DNA of 64,000 nt. Origin: Mycolicibacterium iranicum. GTDB taxonomy: Bacteria > Actinomycetota > Actinomycetes > Mycobacteriales > Mycobacteriaceae. Numbering within the stretch: position 1 is the first letter of the stretch; each line of letters begins with the position of its first letter. Position numbers and translations under genes: made by a program. Shown one piece after another: positions 1-8,177 of the stretch. Under the pieces are notes generated by a model, which did no database searches, was not told the origin of the DNA, and was given only the letters and a program-made list of their open reading frames with translations. Location of the stretch: positions 124,001-188,000 of the forward strand of contig NZ_LWCS01000021.1 of assembly GCF_001650495.1 (NCBI RefSeq), given 5' to 3'.

Positions 1-541
1 CGATGGTCAGCAGCAGCACGCCGTACATGTAGCCGGGGATGTTGGTCAGCAGCGGCTCGGGCACCGTGTGGCCCGGTTCTTCGTGTGCCACCCAGCCCGG
101 GATGTGCGGCGCCCACGAGCCCCGGTTCCACAGCCAGGCGTTGTACGTGCACCAGGTGCTGTAGTAGTTCAGCATCGGATCCTGGAACATCATCAAACCC
201 ATCGACACCAGCAGCATGCCGTCGAGCGTTATGCGTCTTTCTTGCACCCACGGACGAATGATGAAGAACCACAGTGCAAACGGTAATCCGACCCAGAGCA
301 CCACCGAGTTGGCGATGAGCGGAATCTTCATATACATCGGTGGCTCGCTCGGGCCGCCGGCGACAGGCTCGAAGAAGGGTCCGGTGACCCAGCGGACGAA
401 CACATAGAGCGTGTACGTCAGTGCGACCCCGCCTACGGCCGCCCAGATCTTGATGGCGTTGGACGACGGTGCCTGCCTACCGAGACTTGTTGCTTCGCCC
501 AATGATTCGGTGACAGCGGGCTTCTTGGATAGATCACTCAT
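1..541 (-). CDS. AveC-family (spirocyclase-like) membrane protein, 3' end cut by window
   Basis: An open frame runs on the minus strand from the ATG at 541 to the window edge with no stop, so about 180 residues of the N-terminal part are seen. The reading has a hydrophobic segment after residue 30 (IWAAVGGVALTYTLYVFVRW), then MYMKIPLIANSVVLWVGLPF and a motif MMFQDPMLNYYSTWCTYN, and a further hydrophobic stretch near the cut end. This pattern matches, from memory, mycobacterial proteins annotated as AveC-family; AveC itself acts in avermectin spiroketal formation, but the mycobacterial members have no proven role. AAGGGGAA just upstream is a good ribosome site. The gene is divergent from the TetR gene at 675, which probably controls it. 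Family call fairly sure; function open. Confidence 0.65.
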   Translation of the reverse strand, partial: MSDLSKKPAVTESLGEATSLGRQAPSSNAIKIWAAVGGVALTYTLYVFVRWVTGPFFEPVAGGPSEPPMYMKIPLIANSVVLWVGLPFALWFFIIRPWVQERRITLDGMLLVSMGLMMFQDPMLNYYSTWCTYNAWLWNRGSWAPHIPGWVAHEEPGHTVPEPLLTNIPGYMYGVLLLTI

Positions 542-627
542 GAACGTTCCCCTTGCCGAGCGTGGCGGCCGCCCGGCGCGCGTCAGCGACGGCGGCGTCC
601 TGTCGCATGAAAATATACTCACTGGTA

Positions 628-653
628 TCTAAGAATCCAATAGGTCACTTAGA
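628..653. promoter_or_regulatory. Inverted repeat, candidate TetR operator
   Basis: TCTAAG at 628-633 and CTTAGA at 648-653 form a perfect 6-bp inverted repeat with a 14-base spacer, in the AT-rich gap between the divergent AveC-like gene and the TetR gene. Position and symmetry fit an autoregulatory TetR operator. This is an inference; no second copy was seen. Confidence 0.4.
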
Positions 654-674
654 ATCTGTGGCAGTATCTCCGTC

Positions 675-1280
675 ATGGCGGAGCGCTGGACGCGGGAACG
701 CAGGCTCGAACACACGCGTTCGGTGCTGCTGGACGCCGCCGAAGAGGTCTTCGCGGAGAAGGGCTTCACCCCTGCGACTCTCGACGACATCGCGCACGCC
801 GCCGGTTACACCAAGGGCGCGATCTACAAGCACTTCGCCACCAAAGAAGATCTCTTCCTGGCGGTGAGTGACCGGTACTGGCGGCGATACTTCGACAACT
901 TTGCCGAGGTGATGTCGAGTTCGGTTCGCGTCGGAGCCCACGAGCTCGACGAGATCGCCGAGCGTTGGCGCCAATTGAGTCTGGATCGCGGCGCCGAACA
1001 TGCCGCCCTCGGCCTGGAGTTCACGCTGTATCTGCTGCGCAACCCGGAGGCGCGTGATCGGGTCGCGCAGAAGCGGGCCGAGGTGGTCGACCAACTGGCG
1101 AAATTCATCGTCGAGGGGATGGAGCAGCTTGGCGCCACGCTGCTCATCCCACCGCTGACGTTTGCCCAAGCGCTGGTCGCCACCAGTGATTCCGTCGTTC
1201 TGGGAAGCCAACTCGACGACGTCGACCTGTACCGGCCGGTCGTCGAGATGTACACCTCGGTTATCAAGCTTCCCGACTGA
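675..1280 (+). CDS. TetR-family transcriptional regulator
   Basis: A 201-residue protein with an N-terminal TetR helix-turn-helix at about residues 14-60: AEEVFAEKGFTPATLDDIAHAAG followed by the recognition helix region TKGAIYKHFATKEDLFLAV (shown in two parts). The rest is an all-alpha ligand-binding and dimerisation domain without a family-specific signature, so the ligand is unknown. No Shine-Dalgarno precedes the ATG, so translation may be leaderless. It is divergent from the AveC-like gene, with an inverted repeat at 628-653 between them, so it most likely represses that gene and itself. A short hairpin follows the stop codon. Confidence 0.88.
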   Translation: MAERWTRERRLEHTRSVLLDAAEEVFAEKGFTPATLDDIAHAAGYTKGAIYKHFATKEDLFLAVSDRYWRRYFDNFAEVMSSSVRVGAHELDEIAERWRQLSLDRGAEHAALGLEFTLYLLRNPEARDRVAQKRAEVVDQLAKFIVEGMEQLGATLLIPPLTFAQALVATSDSVVLGSQLDDVDLYRPVVEMYTSVIKLPD

Positions 1281-1282
1281 CC

Positions 1283-1306
1283 GCCGTGCGGTAAGCGTGC
1301 CACGGC
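1283..1306 (+). terminator. Hairpin after TetR gene
   Basis: GCCGTG (1283-1288) pairs with CACGGC (1301-1306) across a 12-base loop, three bases after the TetR stop codon. There is no T-run, which is common for mycobacterial terminators. Weak evidence from position and symmetry only. Confidence 0.35.
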
Positions 1307-1460
1307 CGACTTGTCCCCTCGGGGCGGCCTGAGATCCGCCAGGGTCAATAACTGCACGCAGCGCCTCTCCCTGACGCTTCCTGGGGATTTACCGCCATCG
1401 TGGTTGGCAGGTCGTAGTCTCCAGATACTGGGTGGCACTCAGCGTGAACGGAGGTGGACG

Positions 1461-2747
1461 ATGCGCAACCTGATTGCGGCGGTGAACGCGTCGATCGACC
1501 CCGCTGCGCTGATGCGCAGGATCGCCGAGCAAATGTGTCTGTTCACCCCGAAGGCCGACGGAGCGGCCGTCAGCATCTTGACGCCGAATAACGAGTTCGT
1601 GGTCGTCTCAGCGTACGGGGTGGTGGAGACTCTGCTCGGCCTCAAACTTCCCGTCGAAGGGACGTTCCAGGGCGCGGCGGTGGCTACCGGGCGACCTCAG
1701 GTCAGTGTCGACGCGCCGTCTGATGCGACCCTGAGGCCAGAAGTGCGTGCCATCGGCACGCGTCTGGGGATCCGTACTCTTGTCGTCTTCCCCCTCCTGC
1801 ATCACGGCTCGGTGATCGGTGCGCTGTCGATCACCGCGAGGCAACCGAACAAGTTCGGCGAACGCGACATCGCCGCGATGGCGGCGACGACCAAGTTCCT
1901 TTCCGGGCTCATCAGTGCGCACACCGAATTGTCTTCGCTGCTCGACGATTTTCTCGACAACCCGTACTCGCCGGACGAGGACTCAGCGGCGCAGTTCCTG
2001 GCTTCGGTACTGCTACCCGATGTGGCTCAACATGACCGGCTTCATCAGCGCATCGACGCGCTGCTGGGGGATGATTCGAATCTGGACATCGTCTTCCAAC
2101 CCATCGTGGATCTCAACACCCGCGAACCAGTCGGTTTCGAAGGGTTGTGCCGTTTTCCCGCTGACTCCGAACTCAGTCCGCTGCAGTGGTTCGACACGGC
2201 GCGTCGCCTCGGGCGCAGTCTCGCGCTGGAAGTTGCTGCGCTGCAGCGGTTGCTTGTCTACGCCGAACAGCTTCCCGAAACCTCCTTCGTCGCTGTCAAT
2301 CTGAGCCCGCTGACCGCGATGGACCCGTCCGTACAACGCCTTCTGCTCTCGGTGGAGCGAGCGCTCGTCGTCGAGATCACCGAACACGAGCCATTCCCCG
2401 AGGATTTGGCGCATGCGCTGACACCACTGCGTGACGCGGGCATTCGCCTCGCAATCGACGACGCCGGGGCGGGATTCGCGAGCTTCAACCAGCTTCTGCG
2501 ACTTCGTCCCGACATCATCAAGATCGACGGAGATCTCACCGGTGGTATCGCCGATGATCCGGTGAAGCGTGCACTAGCAGCATCGATCGTGCGGCTCGGC
2601 AGCGAACTGAATGCCGTCACGGTGTCCGAATGTGTCGAAGAAGAAGATCAGCTCGAGACTCTGCGACAGCTAGGGGTTCAACTGGGGCAGGGCTATCTGC
2701 TCGGGCGCCCCTCGATCTATCGCGGCGGACGGGCGCAGTCTGCGTGA
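1461..2747 (+). CDS. GAF-EAL domain protein, probable cyclic-di-GMP phosphodiesterase
   Basis: A 428-residue protein. The ATG at 1461 is preferred because GGAGGTGG lies 3 bases upstream; an open frame extends further 5' but has no comparable site. Residues 10-155 form a GAF-like sensor domain (TLVVFPLLHHGSVIGALSI). The C-terminal part is an EAL domain: E227-G-L in GFEGLCRF stands for the EAL signature, VNLSP gives the conserved Asn, EITE the metal Glu, D333-D334 in IDDAGAGF the Asp pair, IKID the Lys, and SECVE the later Glu. The metal-binding set looks intact, so activity is likely. No GGDEF domain is present. The signal sensed by GAF is unknown. It is convergent with the SDR gene at 2766. 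Confidence 0.85.
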   Translation: MRNLIAAVNASIDPAALMRRIAEQMCLFTPKADGAAVSILTPNNEFVVVSAYGVVETLLGLKLPVEGTFQGAAVATGRPQVSVDAPSDATLRPEVRAIGTRLGIRTLVVFPLLHHGSVIGALSITARQPNKFGERDIAAMAATTKFLSGLISAHTELSSLLDDFLDNPYSPDEDSAAQFLASVLLPDVAQHDRLHQRIDALLGDDSNLDIVFQPIVDLNTREPVGFEGLCRFPADSELSPLQWFDTARRLGRSLALEVAALQRLLVYAEQLPETSFVAVNLSPLTAMDPSVQRLLLSVERALVVEITEHEPFPEDLAHALTPLRDAGIRLAIDDAGAGFASFNQLLRLRPDIIKIDGDLTGGIADDPVKRALAASIVRLGSELNAVTVSECVEEEDQLETLRQLGVQLGQGYLLGRPSIYRGGRAQSA

Positions 2748-2765
2748 TTTTGGGACTGCGGGACG

Positions 2766-3542
2766 TTATTTCGGCGGCATCCGGATTCCGCCGTCAACGC
2801 GGACGATTTCTGCGTTCATGTACGAGTTGGTGATCAGCTCGACGACCATGGATGCGAGCTCTTCCGGCTTGCCCAGTCGCCGTGGGTAAAGGACGGACTC
2901 GCCGAGTTTTGCTTTGAAGGCCTCCGACTCCGGTCCCTCGCCGTAGATCGGGGTGTCGATCAGGCCCGGAGCCACAGTATTCACCCGGATTCCGACAGCT
3001 GACAGGTCGCGAGCCACCGGCAACGTCAACCCGACGACGCCGCCCTTGGACGACGAGTACGCAGCCTGGCCGATCTGACCGTCGAACGCGGCGACGCTGG
3101 TCATGTTGACGATCGCGCCGCGCTCACCGGAGTCGGTCAGGTCGAGCCGGCTCATCGCGGTTGCCGCAAGACGGATGCAATCGAAGGTGCCGACGAGGTT
3201 GATCGCGAGCACCTTCTTGTACGCGTCCAGGTTGTGCGCCGAGGCGAACTCGCCGTCCTTGCCGATCGTGCGTTGCGCCCAACCTATCCCCGCCGAATTG
3301 ACCAGCGCGCGAAGGGGGCCCAGGTCGACGGCGGTGTTCACTGCGTCTTCGATCTGGGAAGTGTCGGTGACGTCGACGCTGACGAAAACACCCCCGATCT
3401 CGTGGGCCAGTTCGTTCCCGCGCTCGGCCTGCAGATCGGCGACCACGACGCGGGCACCCCGAGAAGCCAGGAGGCGGGCAGTCGCTGCCCCGATGCCAGA
3501 TGCTCCGCCGGTGACAATTGCGCTGGTTCCGTTGACGTCCAT
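2766..3542 (-). CDS. Short-chain dehydrogenase/reductase (3-hydroxyacyl-CoA or hydroxysteroid type)
   Basis: A 258-residue classical SDR with the cofactor motif TGGASGIG near residue 11, Asp after the second strand (VVVADL, typical for NAD preference), NSAG, and the catalytic YSSSK. The insertion after NSAG and the sequence GERGAIVNMTSVAAFDGQIG resemble type-10 17-beta-hydroxysteroid / 2-methyl-3-hydroxybutyryl-CoA dehydrogenases, which act on short acyl-CoAs and steroids. It lies downstream of an aldehyde dehydrogenase on the same strand, with a 90-base gap, so the two probably form an operon for an alcohol-to-acid or beta-oxidation step. Substrate not determined. Confidence 0.85.
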   Translation of the reverse strand: MDVNGTSAIVTGGASGIGAATARLLASRGARVVVADLQAERGNELAHEIGGVFVSVDVTDTSQIEDAVNTAVDLGPLRALVNSAGIGWAQRTIGKDGEFASAHNLDAYKKVLAINLVGTFDCIRLAATAMSRLDLTDSGERGAIVNMTSVAAFDGQIGQAAYSSSKGGVVGLTLPVARDLSAVGIRVNTVAPGLIDTPIYGEGPESEAFKAKLGESVLYPRRLGKPEELASMVVELITNSYMNAEIVRVDGGIRMPPK

Positions 3543-3632
3543 CGCGCGAGTTTAGATCGCCTGGTGTCACCTCTTTTCAGAGAGGTCGTCCTGCGCTTCG
3601 CGGCAAGTCTCACAGAGTGGTACCCGGTCGGC

Positions 3633-5078
3633 CTAACGCTTAGCTGTCGCAATGGATTTCGCTTCTGTAAAGGCGTCGATTCCCTCAGGCCCCAATTCGC
3701 GGCCGTAGCCGCTGGCCTTCACACCACCGAACGGTGCGAACGGGTCCATCGGATAACCCTGGTTCACCCCGAAAGTGCCGGTGCGGACCCGGACGGCCAC
3801 CGCGTAACCGCGCTCGTCGTCGGCGGTGAACACCGATCCCGCCAAACCGTAGTCCGAATCGTTCGCGATGCGGATCGCCTCGTCGGTATCGGAGTAGGGA
3901 ATGACGGTCAGCACCGGACCGAAGATCTCCTCACGTGCGATCGTCATCGAGTTGTCGGCGTGATCGAAGAGCGTGGGCTTGACGTACCAGCCGCGGTCCA
4001 GCCCGTCGGGCATCCCGGTTCCGCCGAGTACGACGCGTGCCCCGTCCCGCACACCCTGCTCCAGGTATGCAGTGACCCGCGTCTGCTGTCGCTGGGCGAC
4101 GAGCGGTCCGACCTGGGTGGCGGTGTCTGTCGGATCGCCGACGACGAGGGCGCTCATCTCGGCGGCCAGCGCGTCGGTGAACTCGGCGGCGCGTGCCTGC
4201 GGCACCAGGATGCGCGTCAGCGCATTGCAGATCTGACCGCTGTTGGACAGGCTCGCCGAGCGCACGCCCGACGCGACGGCATTCGGATCCGCGTCGTCCA
4301 GCACGATCGCGGCGGACTTGCCGCCGAGCTCAAGGCCGACCCGTTTCAGGTCGGCCGCGCATGCTGCCGCCACAGCCCTGCCCGCAGCACTGGAGCCGGT
4401 GAACGACACCTTGTCCACGCCGGGGTGGCGCACCAGGTGTTCACCGACGGCACCGTCACCGGGCAGCACGCTGACGACACCCTGCGGCAGCCCCGATTCG
4501 GCGATGATCTCGGCGAGCAGAATCGCGTCGAGCGGTGATTCGGGGGCGGGCTTGAGCACGACCGGACATCCAGCGAGCAACGCCGGGATCAGTTTGGTGG
4601 CGATCAGGAACTGCGGCATGTTCCACGGCACGATCGCAGCGACCACCCCGACCGGCTCCCGCAGGACGCGGATGTCGGCCCCGTATCGCCCGGGCCTGTT
4701 CTCGTGCCACGGGTAGCGCTGCGCCACATCGCAGAAGGCCGACATCATCGTCCACGGCAGTGCCACCTGCGCGCGCTTGGCGAAACCGATGGGGGCGCCG
4801 ATCTCGGCGGTGATGAGGTCCGCCATGTCGGCGCGACGCTCGCCGTAGATGTCGGCCAGCCCGCGTACCGTTTCGATGCGTTCAGCGGGGTCGGAGCGCG
4901 GCCACGGACCGCTGTCGAACGCCTCCCGCGCGGCCGCGACGGCCCGGTCGACGTCGTCGGGAGCGGCGGCCGCGACGGACGCGACCGTCGCCTCGGTGTG
5001 CGGTGAGACGACGTCGATGCGCCGCTCGGTGCTCGGTGCCTGCCAGATCCCCCCAATGAACAGCGCGTCGTGACGCAC
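3633..5078 (-). CDS. Aldehyde dehydrogenase family protein
   Basis: A 481-residue NAD(P)-dependent aldehyde dehydrogenase. Seen motifs are PWNMPQ (cofactor/substrate Asn), the FTGSSAAGR turn, LELGGKS with the general-base Glu, NSGQICNA with the catalytic Cys, and EEIFGPVL. Length and motif order are those of the ALDH superfamily, and all catalytic residues are present. It oxidises an aldehyde to a carboxylate; the substrate cannot be read from the sequence. It is the first gene of a minus-strand pair with the SDR at 2766, divergent from the Rieske oxygenase at 5282, so the 203-base gap holds both promoters. Confidence 0.9.
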   Translation of the reverse strand: MRHDALFIGGIWQAPSTERRIDVVSPHTEATVASVAAAAPDDVDRAVAAAREAFDSGPWPRSDPAERIETVRGLADIYGERRADMADLITAEIGAPIGFAKRAQVALPWTMMSAFCDVAQRYPWHENRPGRYGADIRVLREPVGVVAAIVPWNMPQFLIATKLIPALLAGCPVVLKPAPESPLDAILLAEIIAESGLPQGVVSVLPGDGAVGEHLVRHPGVDKVSFTGSSAAGRAVAAACAADLKRVGLELGGKSAAIVLDDADPNAVASGVRSASLSNSGQICNALTRILVPQARAAEFTDALAAEMSALVVGDPTDTATQVGPLVAQRQQTRVTAYLEQGVRDGARVVLGGTGMPDGLDRGWYVKPTLFDHADNSMTIAREEIFGPVLTVIPYSDTDEAIRIANDSDYGLAGSVFTADDERGYAVAVRVRTGTFGVNQGYPMDPFAPFGGVKASGYGRELGPEGIDAFTEAKSIATAKR

Positions 5079-5112
5079 CGTGTTGTTCCCCTTGGTCGGC
5101 AGCGGTGAATAT

Positions 5113-5148
5113 CAACTACTTGCGATTGAACGGTCAACCATATACCGT
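5113..5148 (+). promoter_or_regulatory. Candidate promoter with imperfect CAAGTACTTG operator
   Basis: CAACTACTTG at 5113-5122 matches 9 of 10 bases of the perfect palindrome at 8761-8770. It overlaps a possible -35 box TTGCGA (5120-5125), followed after 17 bases by TACCGT (5143-5148). It would serve the Rieske operon beginning at 5282. A second small palindrome, TTGA-N4-TCAA, sits at 5126-5137. Promoter boxes are weak matches. Confidence 0.35.
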
Positions 5149-5281
5149 CGGCGATGTCGTCTCCTGCGAAATGGCGAAAAGGCAGCTGCGCCTGTGTGTT
5201 TGCCTGCGAGACTTGTCTGGTCGCTTCGCACGAGGGCGGCACGGCAGTGACGGCAGCCTCAGCAGGCAGAGGAGATACTTG

Positions 5282-6550
5282 ATGCCCCGATTTCCCAAGC
5301 CGGCAGAAGGCAGCTGGACCGAGCATTACCCGCAGCTGGGAACCGGACCGGTGTCCTACGAGGACTCGATCGATCCGGAGTTCTACGAGATCGAGCGCAA
5401 GGCGGTGTTCAAGCGCGCCTGGCTCAATGTCGGCCGCGCCGAACAGATTCCGCGCAAGGGCAGCTACTTCACCAAGGAGATGAAGGTCGTCAACACGTCG
5501 ATCATCGTCGTGCGGACCATCCGGGGCGAGGTGAAGGCGTACCACAACATCTGCCGCCATCGTGGCAACAAACTCGTCTGGAACGACATGCCGCTGGAGG
5601 AGACCAGTGGAGTGTGCCGTCAGTTCACCTGCAAATACCATGCCTGGCGCTACGACCTCGACGGCAACCTGACGTTCGTCCAGCAGGAGGGCGAGTTCTT
5701 CGACCTCGACAAGAGCCGGTACGGACTGGTGCCGGTGCACTGCGAGGTGTGGGAAGGCTTCATCTTCGTCAACTTCGCCAAGGGGGAGCCCGAGCAATCC
5801 CTGCGCGACTTCCTCGGTCCGATGATCACCGATCTGGAGGGCTATCCGTTCGAGAAAATGACGTCGCGGTTCCACTACCGCTCAGAGGTGAAGGCCAACT
5901 GGAAGCTCTATATGGACGCGTTCCAGGAGTTCTACCACGCACCGGTACTACACGCGAACCAGTCGCCGACGGCGTATTCGAAGGCTGCGGCGGAGGCGGG
6001 TTTCGAGGCACCGCACTACCGCATCGAAGGTCCGCACCGGCTCGTCAGCACCTCGGGCATCCGCGCGTGGGAGATGGCCGACGACATGCGCAAGCCGATC
6101 GAGGACATCTGCCAGAGCGGACTCTTCGGGCCATGGGACAAGCCGGATCTGGGGGAGATGCCCATAGGGCTGAATCCCGCGAAATGCGATCCATGGGGCC
6201 TGGATTCGTTCCAGCTGTTCCCGAACTTCGTCATCTTGTTCTGGGGCCAGGGCTGGTACCTGACCTACCACTATTGGCCGACGTCGGTCAACACGCACCT
6301 GTTCGAGGGCACCGTGTACTTTCCGCAGCCGCGCACACCGCGCGAGCGGATCGCGCAGGAACTCGCGGCCGTCTCGTTCAAGGAATACGGCCTGCAGGAC
6401 GCCAACACCCTCGAGGCCACGCAGTCGATGGTCGAGTCCCGGGTGCTCGACGATTTCGTGCTGTGCGATCAGGAGGTGCTCATCCGGCACCTGCACACCG
6501 AAACCGCCGCCTGGGTCGAGGACTACCGGCGCAAGACGGCGGGGGTGTGA
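5282..6550 (+). CDS. Rieske non-heme iron oxygenase, alpha subunit (copy 1)
   Basis: A 422-residue ring-hydroxylating-type oxygenase. The ATG at 5282 is chosen because AGGAGA lies just upstream and because the paralogue at 10617 starts at the same residue. The Rieske cluster is held by C91, H93, C117 and H120 (CRH...CKYH). The mononuclear iron site is DAFQEFYHAPVLH with H219 and H224; the later Asp is probably in LQDANTLEATQ. The residue that normally bridges the two centres, Asp, is Glu here (E216). A small protein gene overlaps its stop by one base, and no classic beta subunit is nearby. Electrons probably come from the reductase at 8785. Substrate unknown; amine demethylation or ring/steroid hydroxylation are both possible. 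Confidence 0.88.
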   Translation: MPRFPKPAEGSWTEHYPQLGTGPVSYEDSIDPEFYEIERKAVFKRAWLNVGRAEQIPRKGSYFTKEMKVVNTSIIVVRTIRGEVKAYHNICRHRGNKLVWNDMPLEETSGVCRQFTCKYHAWRYDLDGNLTFVQQEGEFFDLDKSRYGLVPVHCEVWEGFIFVNFAKGEPEQSLRDFLGPMITDLEGYPFEKMTSRFHYRSEVKANWKLYMDAFQEFYHAPVLHANQSPTAYSKAAAEAGFEAPHYRIEGPHRLVSTSGIRAWEMADDMRKPIEDICQSGLFGPWDKPDLGEMPIGLNPAKCDPWGLDSFQLFPNFVILFWGQGWYLTYHYWPTSVNTHLFEGTVYFPQPRTPRERIAQELAAVSFKEYGLQDANTLEATQSMVESRVLDDFVLCDQEVLIRHLHTETAAWVEDYRRKTAGV

Positions 6551-6921
6551 TGATGGGCGTCGATACCTCTGCCGCCACCGGGACTGGCATCACGGATGGC
6601 AAGCTCCCGCCGGACTTCGCCGACCTCGAGGAGTTCTCCGACTGGTGCCTGGCTTCTGAACCGGAGCGCTACGCCAAGCGGCTGGGCAGCTCCATGGAGG
6701 AGTTGCAGGCGTTCTACGACGCGATCACCGCCCGCGCCGAGGAAGCGATCGCCTACTGCGACAAGTTTTCCCTCGACGAGTTGCCCGAGGACGTGCTGAA
6801 CCTGATGCACATGCTCTATTCCATGATTCAGGCGTCCTTCCCCGTCGAATGCTGGAAGCAGCCGAAGGTCCCCGACACCGGCGCCACGTCGCTGGACTGC
6901 CTCGCAGAACCGGTCCCGTGA
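6550..6921 (+). CDS. Small protein of unknown family, partner of Rieske oxygenase 1
   Basis: A 123-residue protein whose ATG overlaps the TGA of the oxygenase gene. It shares with the product at 11885 a core containing EFSDWCLASEPERY, FYDAITARAEEAI, YCDKFSLDELPEDVLNL and YSMI. It looks mostly helical, has no signal peptide or membrane segment, and does not resemble the 160-180 residue cystatin-fold beta subunits of ring-hydroxylating dioxygenases. I do not recognise the family. Because an equivalent gene follows each of the two oxygenases, it is probably a subunit, assembly factor or electron-transfer accessory of the enzyme. The extra N-terminal 14 or so residues vary and are Gly/Thr-rich. 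The GTG of the next gene overlaps its stop. Confidence 0.75.
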   Translation: MMGVDTSAATGTGITDGKLPPDFADLEEFSDWCLASEPERYAKRLGSSMEELQAFYDAITARAEEAIAYCDKFSLDELPEDVLNLMHMLYSMIQASFPVECWKQPKVPDTGATSLDCLAEPVP

Positions 6922-8168
6922 CCGCAACCGTCGTCAAGGCCGCTCGCTGGGCGGATGTCGAGAACGGCGTAGTCAACACCCCCGCAGTTCTGGTCATCGA
7001 CGGCGACCGCATCCAGGCGGTCAATCCGCCCGTCGTACCGGACGATGCGACCGTCATCGACCTCGGTGACGTGACGCTGCTGCCCGGTCTGATGGACATG
7101 GAACTCAACCTGCTCATAGGCGGACCGGGCGGCCCGGAAGGCCTGCCCAGCCCGATGCACGGCGTGCAGGACGACCCCGCCTACCGCACGCTGCGCGGCG
7201 CGGTGAACGCGCGCACCACCCTGGACGCCGGGTTCACGACCGTGCGCAACCTGGGACTGATGGTCAAGACCGGCGGCTACTTGCTCGACGTCGCGTTGCA
7301 ACGTGCCATCGAGCAGGGATGGCATGCCGGCCCGCGCATCTACCCGGCCGGCCACGCCGTGACCCCGTACGGCGGACACCTTGACCCAACGGTTTTCCAG
7401 CGTCTCGCGCCGGGCATCATGCCGCTCTCGGTCGCCGAGGGCATCGCCAACGGCGTCGATGATGTCCGCGCCTGCGTGCGGTATCAGATTCGCCACGGCG
7501 CCAAGTTGATCAAGGTGTCGGCCTCCGGGGGCGTGATGTCGCACAGCACCGCACCCGGAGCCCAGCAGTACTCCGACGAGGAGTTCGCCGCCATCGCCGA
7601 CGAGGCGCATCGTGCCGGGGTCAGGGTGGCCGCACACGCAGTGGGGGACAGCGCGATTCGCGCGTGCATCAGGGCGGGCATCGACTGCATCGAGCACGGC
7701 TTCCTGGCCACCGACGAGACCATCCAGATGATGGTCGACCACGGCACCTTCCTGGTGTCGACGACCTATCTCACCGAGGCGATGGCCGTCGACCGGATCG
7801 CTCCGGAACTGCGCAAGAAGGCCGAGGTGGTGTTTCCGCAGGCGCAGGCGATGCTGCCCAAGGCGATTGCGGCGGGTGTCCGCATCGCCTGTGGCACCGA
7901 CGCGCCCGCGGTTCCGCACGGCCAGAACGCGAAGGAGTTGTGTGCGCTCGTCGCCCGCGGGATGACGCCGATGCAGGCTCTGCGGGCCGCGACGATCACC
8001 AGCGCCGAGCTGATCGAAGCTGACGACGAACTGGGAAAGCTCGCGCCCGGCTACCTCGCCGACATCATCGCCGTCGGCGGGGATCCGTCGGTCGACATCG
8101 CCTCCACGCTGGAGGTGCGGTTCGTGATGAAGGGCGGTGTGGTCCATGTGGGCGGCCGGGACGGTTAA
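6918..8168 (+). CDS. Amidohydrolase-superfamily protein lacking the HxH metal motif
   Basis: A 416-residue TIM-barrel amidohydrolase of the imidazolonepropionase/prolidase-like group, starting at a GTG that overlaps the previous stop (GTGA). Visible family features are LLPGLMD after strand 1, KLIKVSASGG with the Lys that is carboxylated in relatives, AAHAVGDSAI and CIEHGF with two His, and ACGTDAP with the catalytic Asp. At the place of the metal-binding HxH (normally PGLIDxHxH) it has E62-L-N64 (bases 7101-7109). The metal site must be altered, or the protein binds one metal or is not a hydrolase. It is cotranscribed with the Rieske pair and MarR gene. Substrate unknown; hydrolysis of an amide, lactam or ester would be expected from the family. 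Confidence 0.82.
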   Translation: MTATVVKAARWADVENGVVNTPAVLVIDGDRIQAVNPPVVPDDATVIDLGDVTLLPGLMDMELNLLIGGPGGPEGLPSPMHGVQDDPAYRTLRGAVNARTTLDAGFTTVRNLGLMVKTGGYLLDVALQRAIEQGWHAGPRIYPAGHAVTPYGGHLDPTVFQRLAPGIMPLSVAEGIANGVDDVRACVRYQIRHGAKLIKVSASGGVMSHSTAPGAQQYSDEEFAAIADEAHRAGVRVAAHAVGDSAIRACIRAGIDCIEHGFLATDETIQMMVDHGTFLVSTTYLTEAMAVDRIAPELRKKAEVVFPQAQAMLPKAIAAGVRIACGTDAPAVPHGQNAKELCALVARGMTPMQALRAATITSAELIEADDELGKLAPGYLADIIAVGGDPSVDIASTLEVRFVMKGGVVHVGGRDG

Positions 8169-8177
8169 CGTCTAGGC

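Noticed and set aside
3234..4538. Long plus-strand open frame of over 400 codons
   Set aside because: It is antisense to the SDR and aldehyde dehydrogenase genes and has no domain; high-GC DNA gives such shadow frames.
5105..5281. N-terminal extension of Rieske oxygenase 1 from an upstream start
   Set aside because: The extra 59 residues have no ribosome site, are absent from the paralogue at 10617, and cover the promoter region. The ATG at 5282 with AGGAGA is better.
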